Shown one piece after another: positions 10,996 through 20,620 of a DNA stretch of 64,000 nt; positions within the stretch are counted from its first letter, which is position 1, and the number at the start of each line of letters is the position of its first letter. The notes beneath the pieces were generated by a model. That model saw only the letters and a list, made by a program, of their open reading frames with translations, searched no databases and had not been told where the DNA came from. Made by a program: the position numbers and the translations under genes. Source of the stretch: Phytopythium helicoides (taxonomy: Eukaryota > Oomycota > Peronosporomycetes > Pythiales > Pythiaceae). Where the stretch lies: assembly GCA_024867545.1 (NCBI GenBank), contig JANFNE010000013.1, positions 868,001 through 932,000 of the forward strand, given 5' to 3'.

Positions 10996-11260
10996 CGCCG
11001 CAGTTTTCCGCTTGTTGTTGCTCTACCGCGCGTTTGTGTCGTTGCAAGTCGCGTTGTGCTGTGTATAGAAAAGAATCGATTGATTCTACCGAAGCGTCTA
11101 CTGTAACGGCTCGCCAAGCTTGCTATCACTCAGCATTGCGCGTTTCTCACTCGTTGATTGGCATGAAAAGTGATTCAAGGTGGATGCATTTTTCTCGAGG
11201 AGTGCTCAATGCTCGCCATTGATACGTTTGTTGCGCAGCTGCAAGGTGGAGATTACTCAG

Positions 11261-11623
11261 TTATCGCACGAAAGTCGCTTCACCCCTTGGCAACGTTCTC
11301 CAACACGAAAACGATCGTGCAAGCCACTGGCCCAATATAAAAAGGAATCTCCAGTTCTTGTCATCCGCCACAGCCAGCTTGCTCGCAGGACTTTCCTCTC
11401 CTCGCGACAGTTGCTGGAGCCAACAATTATCACAAACTGAGGGTTGAGAGACATCCATTGCCGCAAGATGATACTCGGAGAATTGCACATTAGGCAAAAT
11501 ACCCTCATGCAACGAGCCGAACAGCATGCTGTTCCACTCAGCAAGCACTCGAACTCCCTTGAAGATTGATCGATGTCGCCCGAATGTGTCGTATGCGGCC
11601 GACAAAAGCTCCTTTGATGGCAC
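11261..11623 (-). pseudogene. Unrecognised coding fragment (left copy)
   Basis: An open stretch without an ATG start, reading AYDTFGRHRSIFKGVRVLAE and then WNSMLFGSLHEGILPNVQFS. The equivalent in the right arm (27.5-27.87 kb) has four extra bases (AAAG after GGAACAGC) that shift the frame, which suggests a once-coding segment now decaying. It overlaps the start of the 191-aa gene on the other strand. No family was recognised; it could also be a chance frame. Confidence 0.25.
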
Positions 11624-12141
11624 AAATGCTGGTCGAGGTGGGCTTCTGGGCGGCGTCCGCCGAAGACCGGAGCGGTCTCCCGCTGCCGCAGAGCCTTGTG
11701 GACGCTTCGTGGCTGGCTTCTTTGCCTCTAGATGATTGCCAAAGGCTCCGCTGGTATCTGACGGACGGCGCGTTCGTCGAGAGCCACGAGTTGGCGTTCA
11801 GCTTCTGCCGCTTTGGCTGCGCGTTGGCAGTCGAGAAACCGGCGGTCATGGGCGCCTGCACGCTCACGGACGGCGCGTTCTGCTGGCCAGAAGGGTTCTG
11901 GCACTACGTGGAGCACCACGGCGTCAAGCCGCCGGCAGAGTTTCTGGAGCACGTGTGGAGGAATGTTGGAAAGCTGAAAGAGGCAAGAAGAGCTGTCGCT
12001 GGAAGAGAAGACGAGGAGGACGAGCTGCTGTTGTGGGATGAGGTGGAGCAGGCTCCAGGAGCGATGCCCAGCGGCATGCAGGAGTGGATCAGGCAGTACA
12101 CGACACTTGGTGGAGGCAAGGACTCGTCAGCGACTATCTGA
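11584..12141 (+). CDS. Conserved 'LTDG/WPEG' uncharacterised protein, left copy
   Basis: First ATG at 11584 gives 185 aa; a later ATG at 11626 (MLVEVGFWAAS) is also possible. The core reads SWLASLPLDDCQRLRWYLTD, then SHELAFSFCRFGC, LTDGAFCWPEGFWHYVEHHG and VKPPAEFLEHVWRN. The pattern 'Cys-Arg-Phe-Gly-Cys, LTDG-x-W-PEG-x-x-HYV-x-x-H-x-V-x-x-P-x-EF' is, as I recall it, that of a widespread uncharacterised family found in bacteria and some eukaryotes. No catalytic function is known to me. The two cysteines and two histidines might bind a metal, but that is conjecture. The copy in the right arm differs by one residue (E for G), so both copies appear to be under constraint or newly duplicated. Confidence 0.6.
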   Translation: MCRMRPTKAPLMAQMLVEVGFWAASAEDRSGLPLPQSLVDASWLASLPLDDCQRLRWYLTDGAFVESHELAFSFCRFGCALAVEKPAVMGACTLTDGAFCWPEGFWHYVEHHGVKPPAEFLEHVWRNVGKLKEARRAVAGREDEEDELLLWDEVEQAPGAMPSGMQEWIRQYTTLGGGKDSSATI

Positions 12142-12356
12142 GAAGATCAGGGCTGACGAGATCGAGGCGAGCTGCCAAGCAACAGAGTCATCACTCCAAA
12201 GAAGGATGAGAATCGCGCACAGTATATGGACACAGGAGCCCAAACGAGGACAGCAAATCGCACCTTCGTTCGTGTCAGGTGCCAGCCGCTTTCTCCCTCT
12301 CGACTGTGGGGGCGCTCACGTCGTAGCTACACAGTCGGAACAGTCGATCGGGACAA

Positions 12357-13652
12357 ATGGACGAGCTCAAACTGCTGCGCTCCAGTCGTTTCCTGCTCTC
12401 CACCGCGCATCAATCCCTTCATCCCCACCGAAACCTTGAGTTCAACATGGTGCCACGCCAGCCACGCGTTCCGAGCGTCCGATTGGTCGGATCCTGCCGG
12501 TCGTGGCGCGCGTGGCACGGTTCGAGTTCTCATTTCTCATTTGGCATGGAGGCTCCGCGTGTGGTGTCGGCCAGGTGGACGGTGCGCGAGCCCGGGTCGG
12601 TGGCGCCGCCCTCGTCCGACGACTACGCGTCGTGGACCGTGGCGCAGCTGCGCAAGGAGTGCACGAGTCGACGGCTGCGGCTCACGCGCGCCACGCCCGC
12701 GGCCGAGCGCGTGCGGCTGCTGCAGGAGCTGGACGCGCGGCGAGAGGCTGACGAGCGGCACGCAACAGCGCTGAGCACTCGCAGCCTGAGCGAGCATGCG
12801 GGTGCGCGGCTGGTCAACGTGCTCTTCTCGGACGCGTTCTCGCGGCGGCTGACGGCGTTCGGGGGTGAAAGTGAGAAAAATGAGAATTGCGAGAGCGGAG
12901 AGCTCGATGAGTTCTGGGTCGAGGTCGCGGACGAGTTCAACCGGAGCGCCGACGAGTATAGACAACTCGTGAGCGACAGCTGCGTGTTCGAGGGTGTCGA
13001 CGCTGGACTTGTGGTCCCGCACGACGCCAGGAGGCTCAAGGGACTGTGGGAGTCCGTGACGAGGCAGTTCCTCCGGGCCACGAGGCACGCGCAAAAGCAG
13101 CAGCGGCGACATCCGAAGCAACAGCATCAAGACCAGGAGCATGACGGAGACCAGGACGAGTTCTTCTCCCACTGCCACGGGTCGGTGAATGCCTTCTACC
13201 TGCACGAGTGGCTGCAGGTGAAACCCGAGATGCTATCGGTCGTCGAGCGCGGCGTACTGCTTGGAAGCGCGACATCCGCAGCGAGCTAGCGAGTTTTCAC
13301 ATCGACTGCTGATCGGCAGGATGGTACCGTGGCCTCCATGACTCAGCTGCAGGAAGCAGGGACATCTTCAGCCTCGACTACGTCATCGCAGGAGCCGAAA
13401 CCCAAGCGGAGCAGGCAGGACCAGCTCGAGGTGGTCACAACCAGCAATACTTCCAAGACTGAAGTCGTGTCCGAGCAGTCGACCATAGACGAGCTTCTGA
13501 AGTTGCACCAGCTCATCGGTTTTCTGGAGGATTGCATTGAGCAGCGAAGGGGAGCAGACAGTCAGCGCTCGGTCGAGTCTCTAGAGACTAGTCTGGAGTT
13601 GTACCGCAGGAAGGTAGCAAAGCTGGAAGATGCCTACCGGCAGTCGATGTAG
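12357..13652 (+). pseudogene. SAP-like/coiled-coil protein, left copy with premature stop
   Basis: Aligns along its length with the intact 431-aa gene at 25471-26766. A single base change makes AAG into TAG at about 13287-13289 (after LLGSATSAAS), leaving 310 aa and removing the Ser/Thr-rich linker and the C-terminal coiled coil (13290-13652 remains open in the same frame). About ten further amino-acid differences are seen. If translated, the shortened protein would keep the SAP-like segment (DYASWTVAQLRKECTSRRLR). I regard it as a recent pseudogene or truncated variant. Confidence 0.75.
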
Positions 13653-13770
13653 GTGTCAGAAGGTCCAAGAGGCAGATGTTATTTATTTCGTGTGGCGTCG
13701 TGAGCGAAGCAAGAGTGAGACTGGTTTGAACTGAGGTCTGATGTAGGCACTCAACAACCTTTGAAGTTAT

Positions 13771-15650
13771 AGGCAAGCTGCGCTCGACCAAGGACAACTT
13801 TGTCGTCGGCAAGGGCAAAATCTGAGTGTGTGAGCCGTAGCCCTACCTTTCGTGGCGCTCGTTCACCATGCAGTCGTAAAGTTTATGCAGTATTCCAATG
13901 CTACTTTGAGTATCAATCGTGTGCATCTGCCATAAAACTAGCTCAAGCTCAGCGCGAGTATTGAGAGTTTCGTTGTGGATTCACTCTGGCATTCGTCGAC
14001 ACCAAACGGTCAAGCATCCAACACAACCGCTTTGGCATTGTTATCCGAAAAGAAGATCCGAGTCGTACTGACGAACAAACTCTCTCCGACAATTATCAAT
14101 GAAGGTAAAGGTGGCTAACTACTGCAGCTTTACGACCGCAATACGCAAGCTCTCGAGCGCTCTTGCGAACAACGCGCCATACCCTTCCTCCCCCATCAAA
14201 ACGCGTCCGCGATGCATTTGCTGGTCGCAGCACCCGCATACCACGTTGCAGCCGTGCGTGGGATGCGCTGGAGCGCGTCCATCCCCGGAGTGACTTCATC
14301 GACATCTCCTGTGGTCGACGTGAAGTTGACGTAGTACAGACCGTAGCGCTGGACGTAGTTTCCCCACTCGTAGTTGTCGACCAGGGACCATGCGTGGTAG
14401 CCGATGACAGGGATGTAGTCTTCCGTGATAGCCTTGTAGATCTGCTCGAGATGGGTCTGGAAGTACCAGAGCTGGTCTTGGTTATCGATGGTCTCGTTTC
14501 CGCACCAGCCGCTCTCGGTGATGAGGATGTCTGCGGAGCGGTCGTACGCGTGCGCGAGGTGGAGTGTGTCACGAAGACCTTTCGGATACCCGTTGAATCC
14601 AGAGCACTTGGCGTTCCACTCGCCTGCCCATCTGGCTCCGTCCACATATCGTGACGCATCCACCCCCTTGTCTCGAGACCATCCCTCAACTAGAGAGGTG
14701 CAGTTGGTCGTAGCATTGGCTGAGCCGCAGTCCGTAATGGAAAACGAGGAGTAGTGGTTCAGCATGAAGAGATCATATGACCCCTTGACGAGAGCGGCCT
14801 CTGCCTCAGTGAAGTTGGGAAGAGCAGACCCAGCACGCTCGTGCATGATTGCGGGGTAATCACCAGTCGTCAGTGGCTCCATCCACCATCCGTAGTCGAA
14901 CGCAAGGTTGCGCTCAGCGGCGGCGATGTCAACAGGGTCGGAAGAGTTCAGCGGGTACACGTTGTCATAGCTGAGTGCGATCCCGATGCGTGCACTTTGC
15001 TGTACAATTCCCGCTTCTTTCAATTGGCGGAAGCGTTGGACGGCAGAGCCGTGAGCGAGGAGGACGTTATGACCCGCAGTGTATCCTCCCCCAACAAGCA
15101 TTGGTGGGGCAAACCCCATGGCGTACCCACCACCAACAAACGAGAGTGGCTCGTTGAAAGTCGCCCAGTACTTTACTTTGTTGGCGAGCTCCACAAACAT
15201 GAGCTCTGCATACTGCGCAAAGTACTCGATGGTCGACGGATCCAGCCATCCGACTTGCTCCAGCTCCGTTGTGAGCTCATAGGGCATGTCCCAATGGAAT
15301 AGCGTGACGACTGGCTCGATGTTGTTTGCGAGCAGCTCGTCTATCAGGTTGTGGTAAAATTGGATGCCGGGGTTGTTGGGGACCATGCGTTTGGTGTCAT
15401 TTTGCCACGTCATGACGCGTGGCCAGGAGATCGACAAGCGGAATGAAGAGTGTCCATCTTGGGCCATGAGCGTAACGTCGTTCTTGTAGCGATGGTAAAA
15501 ATCGTCTGCCACGTTTGCACTCGCTCTCGCTTCTGGGTGTTCATGGGTGTAGACGTCCCAGATGTTGTTTCCCTTGCCGTCTTCGTTCCAGGCGCCTTCA
15601 ACTTGATAGGCGGAGGTCGCGGAGCCCATCAAAAAGTCATCGGAGAAGCA
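13771..15650 (+). repeat. Inner arm of inverted repeat, left copy
   Basis: Covers a short tail of glyoxalase II, about 400 bases of intergenic DNA and the GH1 gene down to codon RCFSDDF. By eye it is essentially identical to 16520-18376 in inverted orientation; the one clear difference noted is C/T within GAGCGTAACG at about 15.47 kb. The left edge falls in the glyoxalase-like word GGCAAGCTGCGCTCGACCAA. Confidence 0.92.
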
Positions 15651-15689
15651 TCGTAGACCCTGTGCACCAGCGAGAATCACTGTTCCCAC
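14196..15689 (-). CDS. GH1 family beta-glycosidase, left copy (5' exon unresolved)
   Basis: From RCFSDDFLMGSATSAYQVEG to the stop it encodes the same protein as the copy at 16454-17974, with acid/base Glu in TFNEP and nucleophile Glu in ITESGW. The start differs: instead of the right copy's signal peptide, the frame reads APTVLTVVGTVILAGAQGLR upstream of CFSDDF, itself signal-peptide-like, and is preceded by TGTAG, a possible splice acceptor (minus strand, about 15712). No in-frame ATG is present before MGSATSAY. So either a short upstream exon supplies the ATG or the gene has lost its start. GH1 enzymes hydrolyse beta-glucosides or related sugars; secreted ones in oomycetes act on wall or host glycosides. 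Substrate cannot be told. Confidence 0.75.
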   Translation of the reverse strand: MGTVILAGAQGLRCFSDDFLMGSATSAYQVEGAWNEDGKGNNIWDVYTHEHPEARASANVADDFYHRYKNDVTLMAQDGHSSFRLSISWPRVMTWQNDTKRMVPNNPGIQFYHNLIDELLANNIEPVVTLFHWDMPYELTTELEQVGWLDPSTIEYFAQYAELMFVELANKVKYWATFNEPLSFVGGGYAMGFAPPMLVGGGYTAGHNVLLAHGSAVQRFRQLKEAGIVQQSARIGIALSYDNVYPLNSSDPVDIAAAERNLAFDYGWWMEPLTTGDYPAIMHERAGSALPNFTEAEAALVKGSYDLFMLNHYSSFSITDCGSANATTNCTSLVEGWSRDKGVDASRYVDGARWAGEWNAKCSGFNGYPKGLRDTLHLAHAYDRSADILITESGWCGNETIDNQDQLWYFQTHLEQIYKAITEDYIPVIGYHAWSLVDNYEWGNYVQRYGLYYVNFTSTTGDVDEVTPGMDALQRIPRTAATWYAGAATSKCIADAF

Positions 15690-16453
15690 AACTGTGAGAA
15701 CGGTCGGTGCCTACATTAGATTCCGAATAGTAGTTGCTTGTTAGAGTGGGGGACAAGTTGCACAGAGCAGTAAACACCGACCTATTAGGCGGAAGTACTA
15801 GCTGATTAGTAGAGAGGTGCTGGGCATCGGTGGGGTCGACGAAGAGCTGGGCTTACTCTCGCTCTCGCTCCATACAGGCGAGTGCGCAATGCCCAACGAA
15901 CCACAAGACCCGTATAGTCAGTTTCCAATCGCATACAGCTCATCCCTGATCTCAGCAGCGAGCTGCAGAGGCAAGGAGTAGGGATCAGTTCGTATCCTTG
16001 CCCTCCTGCCAACTTGATTCACATGTGCCATTGTAGTTGAAGCTGCCATGCAGAGTGGTGGTTGATTTGGCGCAATCCGCCTCAACCGTAAGCCGCGACA
16101 ACATAAAACAAACATCGATGTCATTGACGCGAGAGATAACACTTTTTCTGACATTTGGAGATTGGTACGCTAACGATTCAACTACCGAACGGATTCCTCA
16201 CCAATGAAATCGTGAGCGCGATTGAAGACCTGTTTGCTCATCTCATTGTCGTTGCGTATGAAAGTCAAAGTGTGTCCGATGAAGTGGCCTGTTCATGAGC
16301 TATATTCTAAGCTAAAGCGATGGAGACCACTTCCTTTCACCTTTTTGTTCTAACCAGTGCACTGCTGTGATCGCCCAAACTCTCACTTTCCTTTTTTCCT
16401 TCTCTCCGCAAGCTCGACCTCCAGTCCAAGCCAAGCATCAACACCGAAGCTTG
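15690..16453. promoter_or_regulatory. Single-copy spacer between divergent GH1 genes
   Basis: About 760 bases at the centre of the palindrome. It must contain the start regions of both GH1 genes, which point away from each other. A pyrimidine-rich run just before the right-hand start (16376-16430) resembles oomycete start-site context. No gene is supported. Because the spacer is not palindromic, the two genes do not share identical promoters. Confidence 0.5.
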
Positions 16454-17974
16454 ATGAACCTACCAACCGTGTTTGCCTTGCTCAGCAGTGCTTCTCTCGC
16501 CAGCACCTGGGCTATGCGCTGCTTCTCCGATGACTTTTTGATGGGCTCCGCGACCTCCGCCTATCAAGTTGAAGGCGCCTGGAACGAAGACGGCAAGGGA
16601 AACAACATCTGGGACGTCTACACCCATGAACACCCAGAAGCGAGAGCGAGTGCAAACGTGGCAGACGATTTTTACCATCGCTACAAGAACGACGTTACAC
16701 TCATGGCCCAAGATGGACACTCTTCATTCCGCTTGTCGATCTCCTGGCCACGCGTCATGACGTGGCAAAATGACACCAAACGCATGGTCCCCAACAACCC
16801 CGGCATCCAATTTTACCACAACCTGATAGACGAGCTGCTCGCAAACAACATCGAGCCAGTCGTCACGCTATTCCATTGGGACATGCCCTATGAGCTCACA
16901 ACGGAGCTGGAGCAAGTCGGATGGCTGGATCCGTCGACCATCGAGTACTTTGCGCAGTATGCAGAGCTCATGTTTGTGGAGCTCGCCAACAAAGTAAAGT
17001 ACTGGGCGACTTTCAACGAGCCACTCTCGTTTGTTGGTGGTGGGTACGCCATGGGGTTTGCCCCACCAATGCTTGTTGGGGGAGGATACACTGCGGGTCA
17101 TAACGTCCTCCTCGCTCACGGCTCTGCCGTCCAACGCTTCCGCCAATTGAAAGAAGCGGGAATTGTACAGCAAAGTGCACGCATCGGGATCGCACTCAGC
17201 TATGACAACGTGTACCCGCTGAACTCTTCCGACCCTGTTGACATCGCCGCCGCTGAGCGCAACCTTGCGTTCGACTACGGATGGTGGATGGAGCCACTGA
17301 CGACTGGTGATTACCCCGCAATCATGCACGAGCGTGCTGGGTCTGCTCTTCCCAACTTCACTGAGGCAGAGGCCGCTCTCGTCAAGGGGTCATATGATCT
17401 CTTCATGCTGAACCACTACTCCTCGTTTTCCATTACGGACTGCGGCTCAGCCAATGCTACGACCAACTGCACCTCTCTAGTTGAGGGATGGTCTCGAGAC
17501 AAGGGGGTGGATGCGTCACGATATGTGGACGGAGCCAGATGGGCAGGCGAGTGGAACGCCAAGTGCTCTGGATTCAACGGGTATCCGAAAGGTCTTCGTG
17601 ACACACTCCACCTCGCGCACGCGTACGACCGCTCCGCAGACATCCTCATCACCGAGAGCGGCTGGTGCGGAAACGAGACCATCGATAACCAAGACCAGCT
17701 CTGGTACTTCCAGACCCATCTCGAGCAGATCTACAAGGCTATCACGGAAGACTACATCCCTGTCATCGGCTACCACGCATGGTCCCTGGTCGACAACTAC
17801 GAGTGGGGAAACTACGTCCAGCGCTACGGTCTGTACTACGTCAACTTCACGTCGACCACAGGAGATGTCGATGAAGTCACTCCGGGGATGGACGCGCTCC
17901 AGCGCATCCCACGCACGGCTGCAACGTGGTATGCGGGTGCTGCGACCAGCAAATGCATCGCGGACGCGTTTTGA
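16454..17974 (+). CDS. Secreted GH1 family beta-glycosidase, right copy
   Basis: 506 aa from ATG 16454. Residues 1-20 (MNLPTVFALLSSASLASTWA) are a signal peptide. The mature enzyme shows GH1 signatures in order: FLMGSATSAYQVEGAW, LFHWDMPYEL, WATFNEP with the acid/base Glu at residue 189, and ILITESGWCGNE with the nucleophile Glu at residue 401 (Ser replaces the usual Asn of TENG). The end contains HAWSLVDNYEWGNYVQRYGL, the conserved aglycone-side loop. Several N-x-S/T sites suit a secreted protein. Length matches single-domain GH1 enzymes. No intron is needed. It probably hydrolyses beta-linked glucosides outside the cell. Its near-perfect inverted twin lies 760 bases away. Confidence 0.92.
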   Translation: MNLPTVFALLSSASLASTWAMRCFSDDFLMGSATSAYQVEGAWNEDGKGNNIWDVYTHEHPEARASANVADDFYHRYKNDVTLMAQDGHSSFRLSISWPRVMTWQNDTKRMVPNNPGIQFYHNLIDELLANNIEPVVTLFHWDMPYELTTELEQVGWLDPSTIEYFAQYAELMFVELANKVKYWATFNEPLSFVGGGYAMGFAPPMLVGGGYTAGHNVLLAHGSAVQRFRQLKEAGIVQQSARIGIALSYDNVYPLNSSDPVDIAAAERNLAFDYGWWMEPLTTGDYPAIMHERAGSALPNFTEAEAALVKGSYDLFMLNHYSSFSITDCGSANATTNCTSLVEGWSRDKGVDASRYVDGARWAGEWNAKCSGFNGYPKGLRDTLHLAHAYDRSADILITESGWCGNETIDNQDQLWYFQTHLEQIYKAITEDYIPVIGYHAWSLVDNYEWGNYVQRYGLYYVNFTSTTGDVDEVTPGMDALQRIPRTAATWYAGAATSKCIADAF

Positions 17975-18376
17975 TGGGGGAGGAAGGGTATGGCGCGTTG
18001 TTCGCAAGAGCGCTCGAGAGCTTGCGTATTGCGGTCGTAAAGCTGCAGTAGTTAGCCACCTTTACCTTCATTGATAATTGTCGGAGAGAGTTTGTTCGTC
18101 AGTACGACTCGGATCTTCTTTTCGGATAACAATGCCAAAGCGGTTGTGTTGGATGCTTGACCGTTTGGTGTCGACGAATGCCAGAGTGAATCCACAACGA
18201 AACTCTCAATACTCGCGCTGAGCTTGAGCTAGTTTTATGGCAGATGCACACGATTGATACTCAAAGTAGCATTGGAATACTGCATAAACTTTACGACTGC
18301 ATGGTGAACGAGCGCCACGAAAGGTAGGGCTACGGCTCACACACTCAGATTTTGCCCTTGCCGACGACAAAGTTGT
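16520..18376 (-). repeat. Inner arm of inverted repeat, right copy
   Basis: Mirror of 13771-15650. The spacer between the two inner arms is about 870 bases and single copy. The right edge lies in the real 3' end of the glyoxalase II gene. Confidence 0.92.
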
Positions 18377-19257
18377 CCTTGGTCGAGCGCAGCTTGCCCA
18401 TAACCTCGACGGGATCATCGCTCTTGGCGAACGCCTGGACTGCAGGCTGGGCGACACGCATAAATGGGTTTGTGGCGAGCTCTTCGGCCACAGTGGACGG
18501 GATCGTGGGCTCTCCCGCCGCGGTCTTTTGCAGCGACCAGTCCAGCTTCTGCTTGACAGCTGCGTTTTCGGGCTCGACGTGTGCCGCAAAGCGCAGGTTG
18601 CTGGCCGTGTACTCGTGTCCACAGAAGATCCTGGTCTCCCCCGGCAGCTTGGCGACGACCTCGTTGAGCGCGTGGTGCATCTCGGCTGGCGTGCCTGCGA
18701 AGAAGCGTCCGCAGCCGGCCACGAACAGCGTGTCGCCCGTGAAGAGCGCGTCCTGGCACTTGTAGAGCACGTGGTCGCGCGTGTGGCACGGCGTGAAGAG
18801 CACCTCGACCTGCAGCGAGCCAACGGCCACGATGTCCCCGGTCGTCACCTGCCTGGTCGCGGCCTCGACCGCTCCAGCCACTGGTCCACCGACCACTTCA
18901 ACTTGGCGGGACTCGCGGGCCTGGATGAGCTCGACGAGGTCGCGGTTGCCGCCCGCGTGGTCCCAGTGCGAGTGCGTCGTCAGGATGGAGACGATCGTCA
19001 CCTTCTGCTCGCCGGCCGCCGCGTACACTTTCTCGGCTTCCACGGGGTCCACAGCGGCCGCGACGCCTGCGTTCGCGCTCGTCAGACGCTCCGGAGCGGC
19101 TCCAGAGCAAGAGGAGAGGGCGAAGCGTACCGTGGGCGCGGTCCACCAGCAGGTACGCGTAGTTGTCGGACAGCACGGGCACGGGCACGACCTCCATCAT
19201 CTCGACTGGGCTCTCGGCGGCAGATTGAAGAATGACCGCCTGGATGCGTGGATCCAT
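18345..19257 (-). CDS. HAGH: Hydroxyacylglutathione hydrolase (glyoxalase II)
   Basis: Two exons, 19257-19131 and 19066-18345, joined across a 64-base intron give 282 aa. The join restores YAYLLVDRAHGVAAAVDPVE, the usual start of the family. The metallo-beta-lactamase motif THSHWDHAGGN (binuclear metal site), FTGDTLFVAGCGRFF (bridging Asp) and IFCGHEY (last His) are all present, followed by the C-terminal glutathione-binding helices and LRSTKDNF. The enzyme hydrolyses S-lactoylglutathione to lactate and glutathione, finishing methylglyoxal detoxification. No transit peptide is obvious, so it is probably cytosolic. Its 3' end is duplicated at 13.77-13.83 kb and in degenerate form at 25.32 kb. 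Confidence 0.95.
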
Positions 19258-19496
19258 TCCATCTCCTCTATATCATTACATAACCCATTATAAACCATTA
19301 AAGCACTGATCTACCCGTAATCCGCGTAATCGCGCCGCTTGGTGTTGACCCGTCTAAAAATACCGCCCAATGGGCGTGCGCGCCGCAATCGGCCGCGCCA
19401 ATCACCGCGCATGTCGTAATCGCCCTTGTCGACGACATCTCCCCCGGCCTCAACCCCCATCATCACTTGCAGATCCGCCGCCTCCCCCTGCATTGG

Positions 19497-20454
19497 ATGC
19501 TGCGCCGCCCGCTGACCATGGCCGCCTCGCCCTCCGCCGCCGGCCGCGTGGCCTCGCGCGTCATCCGCTTCGTCGACGAGCGCGGCGTCACGCGCTGCGG
19601 ACTGCCCGAGGGCCCCGCGCTGACGGCGACGTCCGCGCTGCTGGTCGAGGGCGACGACCCGCTGGGCTCGCGCGTGCTCACGGGCGAGCGCGCGCAGGTC
19701 GCGCGGCTGCTAGCGCCCGTGGCGCCGTCGCAGATCCTGGGCATCGGGCTCAACTACCGCAAGCACGCCAAGGAGACGGGCATGCCCGAGCCAACGACGC
19801 CTGTGCTGTTCACCAAGGGCGTCAACACGGTGCAGAGGCCCGGGGGAGCCATCGTCATCCCGTCCATCGCCATGGACCCGCCTGAGGTCGACTACGAGTG
19901 CGAGCTCGCCGTCGTGCTCAAGGAGGACTGCCGCAACGTCAGCGAGCAGGACGCGCTCAAGTTCGTCGCGGGGTACACGGCCGCCAACGACGTGTCCTCG
20001 CGCAAGTGGCAGCTCGAGCGCGGCGGGGGCCAGTGGTGCCGCTCCAAGACGTTCGACACCTTCTGCCCGCTCGGACCCGTGCTCGTGTCCACCGACGAGA
20101 TCCCCGACCCGCAGACGCTCGCCATCTCCACGCGACTCAACGGGAAGCTCATGCAGAACTCCAACACGGGCGACATGATCTTCTCCGTCGCCAAGATCAT
20201 CAGTGAGCTCTCCAAGGACGTGACCCTGCTGCGTGGAACTGTCATCATCACCGGAACGCCCGAGGTAAGGAAAACTGTGACACCTTAGGTTAGTGATCAG
20301 CTGGTTGCTAACGCACACTTACGTGATGACACTGTAGGGAGTCGGCTTTGCGCGCAACCCACAAGTGTACCTCAAGCCTGGTGACCTGGTTGAGATCGAG
20401 ATCGAGAAGATCGGGAAGCTTGTCAACCGTGTCGAGGCGGCGTCTTCGCTGTAA
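19497..20454 (+). CDS. Fumarylacetoacetate hydrolase-family protein (FAHD2-like)
   Basis: Two exons, 19497-20264 and 20338-20454, with a 73-base intron placed inside TGTPE-GVGF, giving about 294 aa. The core has [13 protein letters not shown], the metal-binding acidic motif [10 protein letters not shown], the [13 protein letters not shown] segment, the [17 protein letters not shown] loop and [20 protein letters not shown]. These are typical of the FAH superfamily (isomerases, hydrolases and decarboxylases of diketo acids). The closest recalled type is FAHD2. The first ATG gives [20 protein letters not shown], Arg-rich and without acids, so a mitochondrial presequence is likely; the second ATG (19518) has a better context. 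The exact substrate is unknown. Confidence 0.88.
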
Positions 20455-20620
20455 GAGGATGGGGCGAGCTTTCTCAGACGCGAGTAAGTCGTCAGCGTAA
20501 TGTGAACACAATATGGTCTTTCAACAAGGCAGAAACTGCCCTTCATTCCATTGACAACTCAATGCTCGCCCTCACACCCGGCAAGCCGGTCTGTGCATCA
20601 GACCTCACGACCAAAAGAGC

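Larger units (their letters stand above)
8071..13770 (+). repeat. Outer arm of inverted repeat, left copy
   Basis: Apart from the 1.1-kb insertion, this stretch is repeated in inverted orientation at 25320-29894. Gene order is preserved: membrane protein, M96-like N-terminal fragment, unknown fragment, 191-aa protein, SAP-like protein. Scattered substitutions and small indels separate the copies (for example an extra block of about 40 bases after GTTCTGG near 10.85 kb here, and four bases missing near 11.53 kb), so the duplication is older than that of the inner arm. Confidence 0.9.

Noticed and set aside
12357..13652. SAP-like gene as a transposase
   Set aside because: No DDE/DDD or integrase motif is visible; only a DNA-binding-like and coiled-coil layout.
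14841..15302. ORFs antisense to both GH1 genes
   Set aside because: They exist in both copies only because the copies are identical; the GH1 reading has catalytic motifs.
18528..19235. 235-codon plus-strand ORF over glyoxalase II
   Set aside because: Antisense shadow of a well-supported metal-hydrolase gene in GC-rich codons; no domain and the start is not in a gene-like context.
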